Origin: Mumia quercus
GTDB lineage: Bacteria > Actinomycetota > Actinomycetes > Propionibacteriales > Nocardioidaceae
Length of the DNA: 64,000 bases
Assembly (NCBI RefSeq): GCF_025506335.1
Contig: NZ_JANZYO010000005.1
Span: forward strand, 402,453 to 466,452
Reading direction: 5' to 3'
Shown here: piece after piece, positions 45,066 to 52,579 of the stretch
How the letters are laid out: each line of letters begins with the position of its first letter
Position numbering within the stretch: the first letter of the stretch is position 1
Position numbers and translations under genes: made by a program
Notes under the pieces: model-generated
Database searches by the model: none
Told to the model about the DNA's origin: nothing
The model's input: only the letters and a program-made list of their open reading frames with translations

Positions 45066-45087
45066 CTGCGCGACTACCTCGACTGAG
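45066..45087 (+). repeat. Right copy of the 22-bp direct repeat (attR-like)
   Basis: Identical to 44140-44161, the sigA 3' end. Here it is not in frame with any gene. The sigA-type terminator at 45110-45146 follows after 22 nt. Confidence 0.9.
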
Positions 45088-45109
45088 ACGCAGCCCTCCA
45101 GGACGACCA

Positions 45110-45146
45110 CGAGCGCCGCGTACGGGATCGCCGTACGCGGCGCTCG
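45110..45146. terminator. Strong terminator hairpin, probably the original sigA terminator
   Basis: cgagcgccgcgtacgg (45110-45125) pairs perfectly over 16 bp with 45131-45146, loop gatcg. It now lies between the element and the phytase gene, and would follow sigA directly without the insertion. It also terminates the converging phytase gene. Confidence 0.8.
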
Positions 45147-45172
45147 CGTCTGTCGCCGTCGCCGTTCCGCGG

Positions 45173-46485
45173 TCAGCGCCGGCTGACAGCGCCCCAGTCG
45201 ACGAGCTTGAAGTTCGTGCTCGTCCGCGGTTGGCCGTCCGCCCCCGTCTCGTACGGGGTGGCGTCGCCGTCGTGCACGACCAGCAGGCCGCGCGGGAAGG
45301 CGCGACCGAGCGGTGTGGTGACGACCGCGGCGCCGTCGCTGTGCTGGACGCCGTCGGTCGCCCGCGAGTCGCCGATCGCGATGGTGCGCTCCGGCTTCCA
45401 GCCCCGGTCGATCCGGAAGGTGGCAAAGGTGCTGTCGCCCTGGCTGGAGGCGACGAGCGTCCGCCGGCCCCGGGCCCGTAGGCGATCGCCAGGCCTTCTG
45501 CGTCGGCGCGCAGCCGGTGCCCGCCGGAGGGCGAGGTGCCGGTGACCGTGCACTCCTCGGTCTCCGGGTCGTACGAGGCGGGCGCGCCGAACTCGCGTAC
45601 GCGTTCGACGAGCGTCGGGCGGCCGAGCCCGTGCCGGCCGAGCGGGATCCGCCAGACGCCGACGTCCTCCTGCGCCGCGTACAGCACGTCCTCGTCGACG
45701 TCGACGACCATGCCCTCGACCTGGGGGCCTTCGCCGGGTTCCCCGCACGGGCTCCACGTGCCGCCCTCGGCGAGGGTGAAGGTGCTAGGGAGGACGACGC
45801 GGTCGACCGGCGCGTACGAGACGCCGCCGCGTGGCGTCACGACGACCCGGAACAGCCCGACGGTCGTCCGGTTGCGCTGACTCACGACGACGTACGGCAG
45901 TCCGCCGGCGGGATCAGGGCGGACCGTCAGCCCGTACCCGGTGTTCTGGTCCTCGACGGAAGCCTCGTCGGGCGCGAAGAGTCGCGGCGCGGAAGTGTCG
46001 GTCACGTCGCGCAGGACCTCTCCGCCTCGCGACGCGTCGGGCGTGAGCGCGTAGAAGCGCAGGCGGTCCCGCCCCCGGTCGCTGACGACGGCGAGGTCCG
46101 TACGAGTGCCGCCCAGATGGACGTCCAGGGCAAGGTCGACGTTGTTGAACCGGCTCGACTCCAGCCCCTCAGCGGGGGCGGCGGGCGCCGCGACGTGCTG
46201 CACGAGCCGGCCGCGCAGGTCGTACGCCGCGAGCCCGCCGTTCTTCAGGGTGCCGAGGACGAGACTGCGCGAGCGGTCTCGTGGGGCGACCCAGATGGCC
46301 GGGTCGTCGGCGTCGGCGAAGCCGCCCGGCTCGTCGTCGAAGACCGCGGGTGTCTCCGACACCGCGGCGATTGGCTGGACAGCATCGGGCGAGTGGTCGG
46401 CCGCGGCGGCACCGGCGGCGGTGAGCACGGACGCCGCCCCGACGAGACAGACGGCGAGGCTGCGAGAGCGGGGTGGTCGGGCCAC
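45173..46485 (-). pseudogene. Secreted 3-phytase (beta-propeller), frameshifted
   Basis: The reading frame starts with a signal peptide (SRSLAVCLVGAASVLTAAGAAAA). It then shows phytase features: ADADDPAIWVAPRDRSRSLVLGTLKNGGLAAYDLRGRLVQHV, RFNNVDLALDV, EDQNTGYGLTV, EGMVVDVDEDVLYAAQEDVGVW and DAEGLAIAYGPGAGG. After that (about 45455-45480) the homology moves to another frame: TLVASSQGDSTFATFRIDRGWKPERTIAIGDS up to NFKLVDWGAVSRR and the stop at 45173. One base is missing relative to an intact gene, in a run of G and C. It is either a recent pseudogene or a sequencing error. Phytases release phosphate from inositol phosphates outside the cell. Confidence 0.82.
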
Positions 46486-46607
46486 GGGAGGCTCCTGGGG
46501 TGAGGTGGTTCGGTCGGCAACACCCTGGTGCTGTCCGGCAACCGGCTGGTGGCGACGGCATGTCGTCGCGGCGACGTCTTGATGACCCGCTGGTTGCGCC
46601 GCGCGGA

Positions 46608-46619
46608 TAGCCTGAACGC
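46608..46619 (+). promoter_or_regulatory. -10 box of a probable leaderless rhomboid promoter
   Basis: TAGCCT at 46608-46613, 6 nt before ATG 46620; no ribosome-binding site. Confidence 0.55.
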
Positions 46620-47231
46620 ATGTCCTCGACGAGCTCGCCGACGCGCCGGTCGTACCTCGGCCCGGTGGTCCCGGTGCTGGTCCTCCTCGGCGTGATGTGG
46701 CTGCTCGAGATCATCGACGCGGTGCCGGGTGTGTTCCTGGACCAGCACGGCATCCGGCCGCGGGACACCGACGGCTTGTACGGGGTGGTGGCGGCGCCGT
46801 TCCTGCACGGCGGGTTCGACCACCTGATCGCCAACACGACGGCGTTCCTCGTCCTGGGCACGCTCCTCGCCTACACCGCCCGCTCCCGCTTCTGGCCGGC
46901 GACGCTCGGCATCGTCCTGCTCGGCGGACTGGGCACGTGGCTCATCGGCGCGCCGTACACGGTCCACATCGGCGCGAGCGGCGTGATCTACGGCTACGCG
47001 GCCTTCCTCGTCGTGTGGGGGATCGTCACGCGGCGGGTGGTGTCCGTGCTGGTCGCGGTCGTCGTGGCGGTGCTGTACGGGGGGATCGTCGGCGGGATCC
47101 TGCCGGGCCAGGCGGGCGTCTCGTGGGAGGGCCACCTGATGGGCGCGCTCGCCGGCATCGTGATGGCGTGGTGGCTCGGGCGCCGCGACAACCGCGAGCG
47201 CCGGGCACAGCGGCGGACCCAGGCGTACTGA
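46620..47231 (+). CDS. Rhomboid family intramembrane serine protease
   Basis: This 203-residue protein has six hydrophobic segments. FLHGGFDHLIANT (His63, Asn72) supplies the oxyanion side, HIGASGVIYG contains the catalytic Ser120, and WEGHLMGALAG contains the catalytic His172. All key residues are present, so it should be active and cleave membrane-spanning substrates. Confidence 0.92.
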   Translation: MSSTSSPTRRSYLGPVVPVLVLLGVMWLLEIIDAVPGVFLDQHGIRPRDTDGLYGVVAAPFLHGGFDHLIANTTAFLVLGTLLAYTARSRFWPATLGIVLLGGLGTWLIGAPYTVHIGASGVIYGYAAFLVVWGIVTRRVVSVLVAVVVAVLYGGIVGGILPGQAGVSWEGHLMGALAGIVMAWWLGRRDNRERRAQRRTQAY

Positions 47232-47232
47232 C

Positions 47233-47715
47233 TCAGCTCGCGACGAGCCCGGCCACCCACACGGTGGTCGACAGCAAGCCGCCGGTGAGCTCGATGAGGA
47301 TCGAGAGCCCGGCCGCCTTCATCGCGTGCTTGGTCGCCGTCCAGGCGGCGGAGTGGATGCGGAGCCGGTTCAGCTCCCAGGCGTAGACGCCGAGGACGAA
47401 GCCGACGAACAGCCCGACGAACGGGATCACGAAGAACCCGACCACCCCCAGCACGCCACCGGCCAGCATCGCCTTGCCGGGGACGCCGGCCTCCTTGAGG
47501 CGCTTGCCGGGGACGAGGTACTGCACGACCAGCGTCAGCGCGTAGATCACGGTGCACACCGCGAAGACGACCCACCCTGTCGTGGTCCCGGTGGCCACCG
47601 CCCACACGCCGATGGCGGCCCAGATGAGCAGCGAGCCCGGCAGGACGGGGACGACGATCCCGGCGAGCCCGACGAGGATGGCGAGGCCGACGAGGACGGT
47701 GCCGAGGGTTCCCAT
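47233..47715 (-). CDS. DUF456 family membrane protein
   Basis: This 160-residue protein starts GTVLVGLAILVGLAGIVVPVLPGSLLIWAAIGVWAV. It has the glycine-rich module AMLAGGVLGVVGFFVIPFVGLFVGFVLGVYAWE, typical of DUF456. Four to five transmembrane segments; function unknown. It converges with the rhomboid gene, 1 nt apart. Confidence 0.85.
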   Translation of the reverse strand: MGTLGTVLVGLAILVGLAGIVVPVLPGSLLIWAAIGVWAVATGTTTGWVVFAVCTVIYALTLVVQYLVPGKRLKEAGVPGKAMLAGGVLGVVGFFVIPFVGLFVGFVLGVYAWELNRLRIHSAAWTATKHAMKAAGLSILIELTGGLLSTTVWVAGLVAS

Positions 47716-47820
47716 GGGGGAAGCGTGCCAGAGGAGTTGGGCGGTGGGACCGGCGGTGCGCCGTACGCCCTCAGAACGCCGTCACGAATTGTTACGCTAC
47801 GCATCTGGCGCTTCGGCGCG

Positions 47821-47843
47821 GTGGGACGATAGAAACGTCCCAC
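47821..47843. promoter_or_regulatory. Inverted repeat over the -10 region of the secreted protein gene
   Basis: gtgggacg (47821-47828), a 7-nt spacer atagaaa and cgtcccac (47836-47843) form a perfect 8-bp dyad. The spacer contains TAGAAA, a possible -10 box 42 nt before GTG 47878. It could be a repressor site or an mRNA leader hairpin. Confidence 0.4.
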
Positions 47844-47877
47844 GTCACGTACCACGCGTGACCGGCCGGAGGATCAG

Positions 47878-49926
47878 GTGCAGATCGGACGACGGCCGCG
47901 TCTCGCGGCATTCCTGGCGACCTCGCTCGGCGGGGCCCTCGTGGCGGGAGCGCTGGCGTTCGCGCCAGGCAGCGCCGTGGGAGAGACGACTCCGGCAGCC
48001 CCGGCGCCGTCGCCGCTCGGATGGGCGAGCGTGAACCTCGTGCCGGACCTCGTACAGGTGGGCCACGGCCTCGCCGCGGCCGACGGACGTACGGTCGTGG
48101 GCGTCGCCAGCGGTTGGTGGGAGTCGGCCTCGATCCCCAAGAGCGTGCTCCGGATGTCGACCGACGGGGGGCGTACGTTCGGTGCTCCTCGGGACCTGTC
48201 GGGCTACCCGCTCGCGGTCGCGGTCGAGGGCGAGCGCGCGTGGCTCGTCTCGTCGCCCGGCGGCCCTTCCCCGGAGCTCGTCGTCGAGACCTGGGGCGTC
48301 GGAGGGAGCACCCCGCTCACCACGTTCCGGACGAGCCTGCCCAACGTGCCGCAGGACGCAGCGATCACGGTCTCCGGCGACGACGTCGTCGTGGCGGCAG
48401 GTCTCTCGGGAGGTGCTCTGGTGTCTCTCGCGAGCGGGGATGCGGGGGTGACCTTCGGCGAGCGCGTCCAGGTCACGACCGACTGGGCGGTCGGGATCGA
48501 TGCCGCGGTAGCGGCAGGGCGGACCGTGCTCGCGTACGGCGTGCGGCCGGGAGGCGACTTCGACGTCGAGGTCAGGACGTCGGACGACACCGGCGCGACG
48601 TGGAGCAGCGGCACGCTCGTGGGGGCCGACGCGACGAAGTCGCCCTCCCTTGCGGTGGGCACGCACGGATTCAGCCTCGGCGTCGTCCGCAGTGGGCGCG
48701 TCGCGGTGCTCTCGTCGGCGGACGGGAAGACCTGGGACGCAGGCACCTCCGTCGCGCCCGTCCCGGCGGGCGAGATCAACTCATCCGTCGCCGCCCATGG
48801 CGACACGGTGTACGCGACGTCCGACGGCACCCGCATCTACGCATCGACCGCGGGGTCGGACTGGCAGCAGCTGCCCTCGCCTGCTCCGCTGGGCACGATG
48901 TTCCCGTCGCTGCCACCGGGCGACATCGACGGCTTCGTCGCCACCGACGACGGGGTCGGGGTGCTCAACCTCGGCGTGCTCGTCCGTGGCTACCAGGACA
49001 CGCGGGCGCCTGCCGTCCGTTTCACGGCCGTCCCGCCGGCGATCACCACGGTCGCGAGGCACCTCGTCCGGTTCACCTCGACCGACCCTGACAGCCCCGG
49101 CGCCTGGTCCCGGTACGAGTGCGCGTACGGGAGCAACGAGTTCCGTCCGTGCACGAGCCCGCACGACCTGGCGGAGTGGTATCCGCACCTGCACGACGCG
49201 GCCCAGTCCTTGCGCGTCCGCGCCGTGGACGCCGCCGGGCACGTCTCCGCAGTCGCGACGGCGCGCTGGATTCTCGACGAGGCCGCGCCGTACAACGTCT
49301 TCGCCGCTGCCAAGAGCAACGTGACGCTCAGCTCCCGCGCGAGCTTCCGCTGGGGCGCCGACGACCCTGAGTCCGGCGTCGCGTCGTACGACCTGCGGTG
49401 GTCCTCGACGTCGCAGAAGGCCTCGCGGATGTCACGGTCCTGGCGGACCAGGAGCGCCGTGAAGACGACATCGGGCTCGTTCGGCGTCGCGCGCGGCAAG
49501 ATCGTCTGCCTCCAGGTGCGCGCACGCGACCGTGCGGGACGCGTCTCCGCGTGGTCGCGCACCGAGTGCGTCGCGCGCACGTACGACGACCGCGGGCTCG
49601 CGCGCTCGGGCAGTACGAAGAAGCTGCGGCACAAGCGGTTCGTGGACGGGAGTGCGACGCGGATCCGCTCCGGCGGCGAGGTCAGGCTGCGGGAGGTCCG
49701 GCGCGGGTCGGACGTCGTGGTCGTGTTCAAGCGCGAGCCCGGCCGGCGTGGGTTCACGATCCGTCGGCCCGGCGTCTCCAAGGACTACGTCGATACCGCG
49801 GGACGGGTCAAGTACCGGGTGGTGAGGATGGCGGCGGAGCCGCGTCAGCGGCGTGCGGGCACCCTCCGCATCAGCGGCGATGGCGTCCTGGACGGGATCG
49901 CGGTCCTCCCGCGCTGGGCCAGGTGA
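47878..49926 (+). CDS. Secreted repeat protein with sialidase-like beta-propeller and Ig-like domains
   Basis: This 682-residue protein has a signal peptide (RRPRLAAFLATSLGGALVAGALAFAPGSAVGE). Residues 50 to about 370 form BNR/sialidase-like repeats (SVLRMSTDGGRTFGAPRDLS, SLASGDAGVTFGERVQV, VRTSDDTGATWSSGTLV, SSADGKTWDAGTSV). Two fibronectin/Ig-like modules follow (APAVRFTAVPPAITTVARHLVRFTSTDPDSPGAWSRYECAYGS; ASFRWGADDPESGVASYDLRW). A basic C-terminal domain rich in Arg/Lys ends the protein. GTG 47878 follows ggagga. Catalytic sialidase residues are not evident, so enzymatic activity is uncertain. Confidence 0.8.
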   Translation: MQIGRRPRLAAFLATSLGGALVAGALAFAPGSAVGETTPAAPAPSPLGWASVNLVPDLVQVGHGLAAADGRTVVGVASGWWESASIPKSVLRMSTDGGRTFGAPRDLSGYPLAVAVEGERAWLVSSPGGPSPELVVETWGVGGSTPLTTFRTSLPNVPQDAAITVSGDDVVVAAGLSGGALVSLASGDAGVTFGERVQVTTDWAVGIDAAVAAGRTVLAYGVRPGGDFDVEVRTSDDTGATWSSGTLVGADATKSPSLAVGTHGFSLGVVRSGRVAVLSSADGKTWDAGTSVAPVPAGEINSSVAAHGDTVYATSDGTRIYASTAGSDWQQLPSPAPLGTMFPSLPPGDIDGFVATDDGVGVLNLGVLVRGYQDTRAPAVRFTAVPPAITTVARHLVRFTSTDPDSPGAWSRYECAYGSNEFRPCTSPHDLAEWYPHLHDAAQSLRVRAVDAAGHVSAVATARWILDEAAPYNVFAAAKSNVTLSSRASFRWGADDPESGVASYDLRWSSTSQKASRMSRSWRTRSAVKTTSGSFGVARGKIVCLQVRARDRAGRVSAWSRTECVARTYDDRGLARSGSTKKLRHKRFVDGSATRIRSGGEVRLREVRRGSDVVVVFKREPGRRGFTIRRPGVSKDYVDTAGRVKYRVVRMAAEPRQRRAGTLRISGDGVLDGIAVLPRWAR

Positions 49927-49937
49927 GCTGAGACTGC

Positions 49938-49970
49938 GAGGGCCCCGTACCGATCCGGTACGGGGCCCTC
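49938..49970. terminator. Terminator hairpin
   Basis: gagggccccgtaccg (49938-49952) pairs perfectly with 49956-49970, loop atc. It serves the converging secreted-protein and DUF7455 genes. Confidence 0.82.
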
Positions 49971-50002
49971 AGCACGTCGTGCGTAGTCAGCGTGCGGGGA
50001 GC

Positions 50003-50233
50003 TCAGCGCTCCTCGGCCGGCGTCGTCGCCGAGGTGTTGGTCAGCTTGTCGGACTCGTCGTGGATGGTCGCAGCGACCTCGCGCAGCTTCGCGTCGTGGG
50101 CGCGGGCGTGGTGGGCGCAGAACAGGAGCTCGAAGCCGCTCGAGAGCTCGGCGCGTACGTAGGCCTGGGCTCCACAACGGTCGCAACGATCAGCGGCGCT
50201 GAGGGCAGCGGTGGGGGCGACAGCAGTTGTCAC
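50003..50233 (-). CDS. DUF7455 small zinc-ribbon-like protein
   Basis: This 76-residue protein has four metal-type ligands in DRCDRCGAQAYVRAELSSGFELLFCAHHARAH (CxxC then CxxH). A helical part (AKLREVAATIHDESDKLTNTSATTP) follows. It matches the DUF7455 proteins encoded next to topoisomerase genes in many actinobacteria. GTG 50233 is preceded by an agagg-type ribosome-binding site; longer upstream starts are unlikely. Function unknown. Confidence 0.82.
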   Translation of the reverse strand: MTTAVAPTAALSAADRCDRCGAQAYVRAELSSGFELLFCAHHARAHDAKLREVAATIHDESDKLTNTSATTPAEER

Positions 50234-50507
50234 GTCTGACCTCTTCTCTACTCGACGGCGGACCAGGTGGTCCGTCTGGTTCAACATCCAACCACGGGTA
50301 GGTGTTCCCGTGCCGGTCATCCCGGAGATGCCGACACCTCGACCGTACCCGTCAGCGACAACCTCACTCCTGCAGGTCCGCAGCGTGTGGCGTGCGACAC
50401 GCGGGGCGCGGACCCCCTACAGGCTGACGGAATCGCCAGACCCGCTCGGTAGATTGGCTTCGTCGCACCCGGCCACCCCGGGTCGTACGTCGCAGAAGGA
50501 GCCTGTC
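50234..50507. promoter_or_regulatory. Divergent intergenic region DUF7455/parE with a dyad
   Basis: cggacca (50259-50265), gg and tggtccg (50268-50274) form a perfect 7-bp dyad near the DUF7455 promoter. TAGATT at 50450-50455 is the best -10 box for parE, giving a leader of about 45 nt with aagaagg-type aaggag at 50496-50501. Confidence 0.4.
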
Positions 50508-52565
50508 ATCGACACCGAGTACAACGCCCGCAACCTGCTCGTGCTGGAGGGGCTGGAGGCGGTCCGCAAGCGCCCCGGCATGTACATCGGCTCCACGGAC
50601 ACGCGCGGCCTCATGCACTGCCTCTGGGAGATCATCGACAACGCGGTCGACGAGGCGCTCGGCGGCTTCTGCGACCGCATCGAGGTCGTGCTGCACCCCG
50701 ACGGCTCCGTCGAGGTCCAGGACAACGGGCGCGGCATCCCGGTGGACACCGAGACCAAGACCGGGCTGTCTGGTGTCGAGGTCGTCTTCACCAAGCTCCA
50801 CGCGGGCGGCAAGTTCGGCGGCGGCTCGTACGTCGCGACCGGCGGTCTGCACGGCGTCGGCGCGTCGGTGGTGAACGCGCTGTCGGAGCGCCTCGACGTC
50901 GAGGTCGCCAAGGACGGTGCGCGCTGGGAGATGTCGTTCCGCCGCGGGGCACCGGGCGAGTTCGCCGGCGACACGCCCGATGCGACGTTCACGCCCAAGA
51001 GCGGCCTGCGCAAGCTCGGCCGGATCAAGAAGACGACCACCGGCACCCGCGTCCGCTACTGGGCGGACCACCAGATCTTCATCAAGGGCGCCGAGTTCTC
51101 GTACGACGAGCTGGTCGCCCGCGCACGCCAGACGTCGTTCCTGGTGCCCGGCCTCGAGATCGTGCTGCGCGACTTCCGCGGCCCCGAGAAGCACGAGGAG
51201 TCGTTCAAGCACGACGGCGGCATCACCGAGTTCTGCGAGTTCCTGGCGCCCGACCCGGCGGTCTCCGACGTGCTGCGCCTGTCCGGCACCGGCCACTTCA
51301 CCGAGACCGTGCCGCTGCTCGACGACAAGGGCCACATGACGCCGCAGGACGTCGAGCGTGACCTCGGTGTCGACATCGCGCTGCGCTGGGGGACCGGGTA
51401 CGAGACGACCATGCGGTCGTTCGTGAACATCATCGCCACGCCCAAGGGCGGCACCCACGTCAACGGCTTCGAGCGCGCGCTCACCAAGACGTTCAACGAG
51501 GTCCTTCGCGCGAACCGCCAGCTGAAGGCGGGCGACAAGGACGTCATCAAGGACGACATCCTCGAGGGGATGACCGTGGTCGTCACCGTCCGCCTCGCCG
51601 AGCCGCAGTTCGAGGGCCAGACCAAGGAGGTCCTCGGCACGCCGCCGGTCAGCCGGATCGTCGCGAAGGTCGTCTCGGACGAGCTCAAGGCGTTCCTCAC
51701 CTCCAACAAGACCGCGCACAAGGCGAAGGCGCGCGCGGTCATGGAGAAGGTCGTCTCGGCCGCGCGTACGCGGGAGATGGCGCGCCAGCAGCGCGAGACC
51801 CAGCGCCGCAAGAACGCGCTCGAGTCGAGCTCGCTCCCGGCCAAGCTCGCCGACTGCCGCAGCAACGACAACGACCGCACCGAGCTTTTCATCGTGGAGG
51901 GCGACTCCGCCCTCGGGACGGCGAAGTCGGCGCGCTCGTCGGAGTTCCAGGCGCTGCTGCCGATCCGCGGCAAGATCCTCAACGTCCAGAAGTCGTCGAT
52001 CGCCGACATGCTCAAGAACGCCGAGTGCAGCTCGATCATCCAGGTCGTCGGCGCCGGCTCCGGCCGTACGTTCGACCTCGAGCAGGCGCGGTACGGCCGC
52101 ATCATCTTCATGGCGGACGCCGACTCCGACGGGGCGCACATCCGCTGCCTGCTGGCGACGCTGTTCTTCCGCTACATGCGTCCGCTCGTCGAGGCGGGGC
52201 GCGTGTTCTCGGCCGTGCCGCCGCTGCACCGCATCGAGCTGACCAACCCGAAGAAGGGGATGGACAAGTACGTCTACACGTACTCCGACCCCGAGCTGCA
52301 GCGCAAGCTCGCCGAGCTGAGCAAGAAGGGCCTTCGCTGGAAGGACCCGATCCAGCGCTACAAGGGGCTCGGTGAGATGGACGCCGACCAGCTGGCGGAG
52401 ACGACGATGGACCCGCGCCGCCGTACGCTGCGGCGCCTCACCGTCGACGACGCCGAGGAGGCGAGCGAGGTCTTCGAGCTGCTCATGGGCAACGAGGTCG
52501 CGCCGCGCAAGGAGTTCATCGTCCAGGGCGCGTACGAGCTCGACGCGGACCGCATCGACGCCTGA
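50508..52565 (+). CDS. parE: DNA topoisomerase IV subunit B (ParE)
   Basis: This protein is about 685 residues. The ATPase domain shows YNARNLLVLEGLEAVRKRPGMYIGS, EIIDNAVDEAL, DNGRGIPVD and GGLHGVGASVVNALS. The TOPRIM domain shows ELFIVEGDSALGTAKSARSSEFQALLPIRGKILN and DADSDGAHIRCLL. GDSALG in place of GDSAGG marks the actinobacterial ParE branch. Conserved sequence starts right after base 50508, but no ATG, GTG or TTG is there. The Shine-Dalgarno aaggag (50496-50501) points to ATC at 50508 (or GTC at 50505) as start. A TTG at 50454 would overlap the -10 box. The protein is certain; the start is not. Confidence 0.9.
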   Translation: MDTEYNARNLLVLEGLEAVRKRPGMYIGSTDTRGLMHCLWEIIDNAVDEALGGFCDRIEVVLHPDGSVEVQDNGRGIPVDTETKTGLSGVEVVFTKLHAGGKFGGGSYVATGGLHGVGASVVNALSERLDVEVAKDGARWEMSFRRGAPGEFAGDTPDATFTPKSGLRKLGRIKKTTTGTRVRYWADHQIFIKGAEFSYDELVARARQTSFLVPGLEIVLRDFRGPEKHEESFKHDGGITEFCEFLAPDPAVSDVLRLSGTGHFTETVPLLDDKGHMTPQDVERDLGVDIALRWGTGYETTMRSFVNIIATPKGGTHVNGFERALTKTFNEVLRANRQLKAGDKDVIKDDILEGMTVVVTVRLAEPQFEGQTKEVLGTPPVSRIVAKVVSDELKAFLTSNKTAHKAKARAVMEKVVSAARTREMARQQRETQRRKNALESSSLPAKLADCRSNDNDRTELFIVEGDSALGTAKSARSSEFQALLPIRGKILNVQKSSIADMLKNAECSSIIQVVGAGSGRTFDLEQARYGRIIFMADADSDGAHIRCLLATLFFRYMRPLVEAGRVFSAVPPLHRIELTNPKKGMDKYVYTYSDPELQRKLAELSKKGLRWKDPIQRYKGLGEMDADQLAETTMDPRRRTLRRLTVDDAEEASEVFELLMGNEVAPRKEFIVQGAYELDADRIDA

Positions 52566-52579
52566 CGTCGCGACGCCCG

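Larger units (their letters stand above)
44140..45087. mobile_element. Small integrated element (or remnant) at the 3' end of sigA
   Basis: A 926-bp segment is bounded by perfect 22-bp direct repeats, one of which is the end of sigA. The similarity stops sharply on both sides of both copies, as at a site-specific recombination core. The segment is visibly less GC-rich than its flanks and carries one membrane-anchored gene of unknown family (44377-44877), a 20-bp palindrome and no recombinase. Directly after the right copy stands a 16-bp terminator hairpin, which would sit about 24 nt behind sigA if the segment were removed. Origin as an integrative element that lost, or never had, its integrase is inference. 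Confidence 0.7.

Noticed and set aside
44998-45186. 62-codon plus-strand frame spanning the right 22-bp repeat
   Set aside because: No promoter or ribosome-binding site; it runs through the repeat and the terminator hairpin and is low complexity.
50211-50507. N-terminal extension of ParE by about 99 residues in the open frame
   Set aside because: It would overlap the divergent DUF7455 gene and its promoter, and the extra sequence has no conserved pattern.
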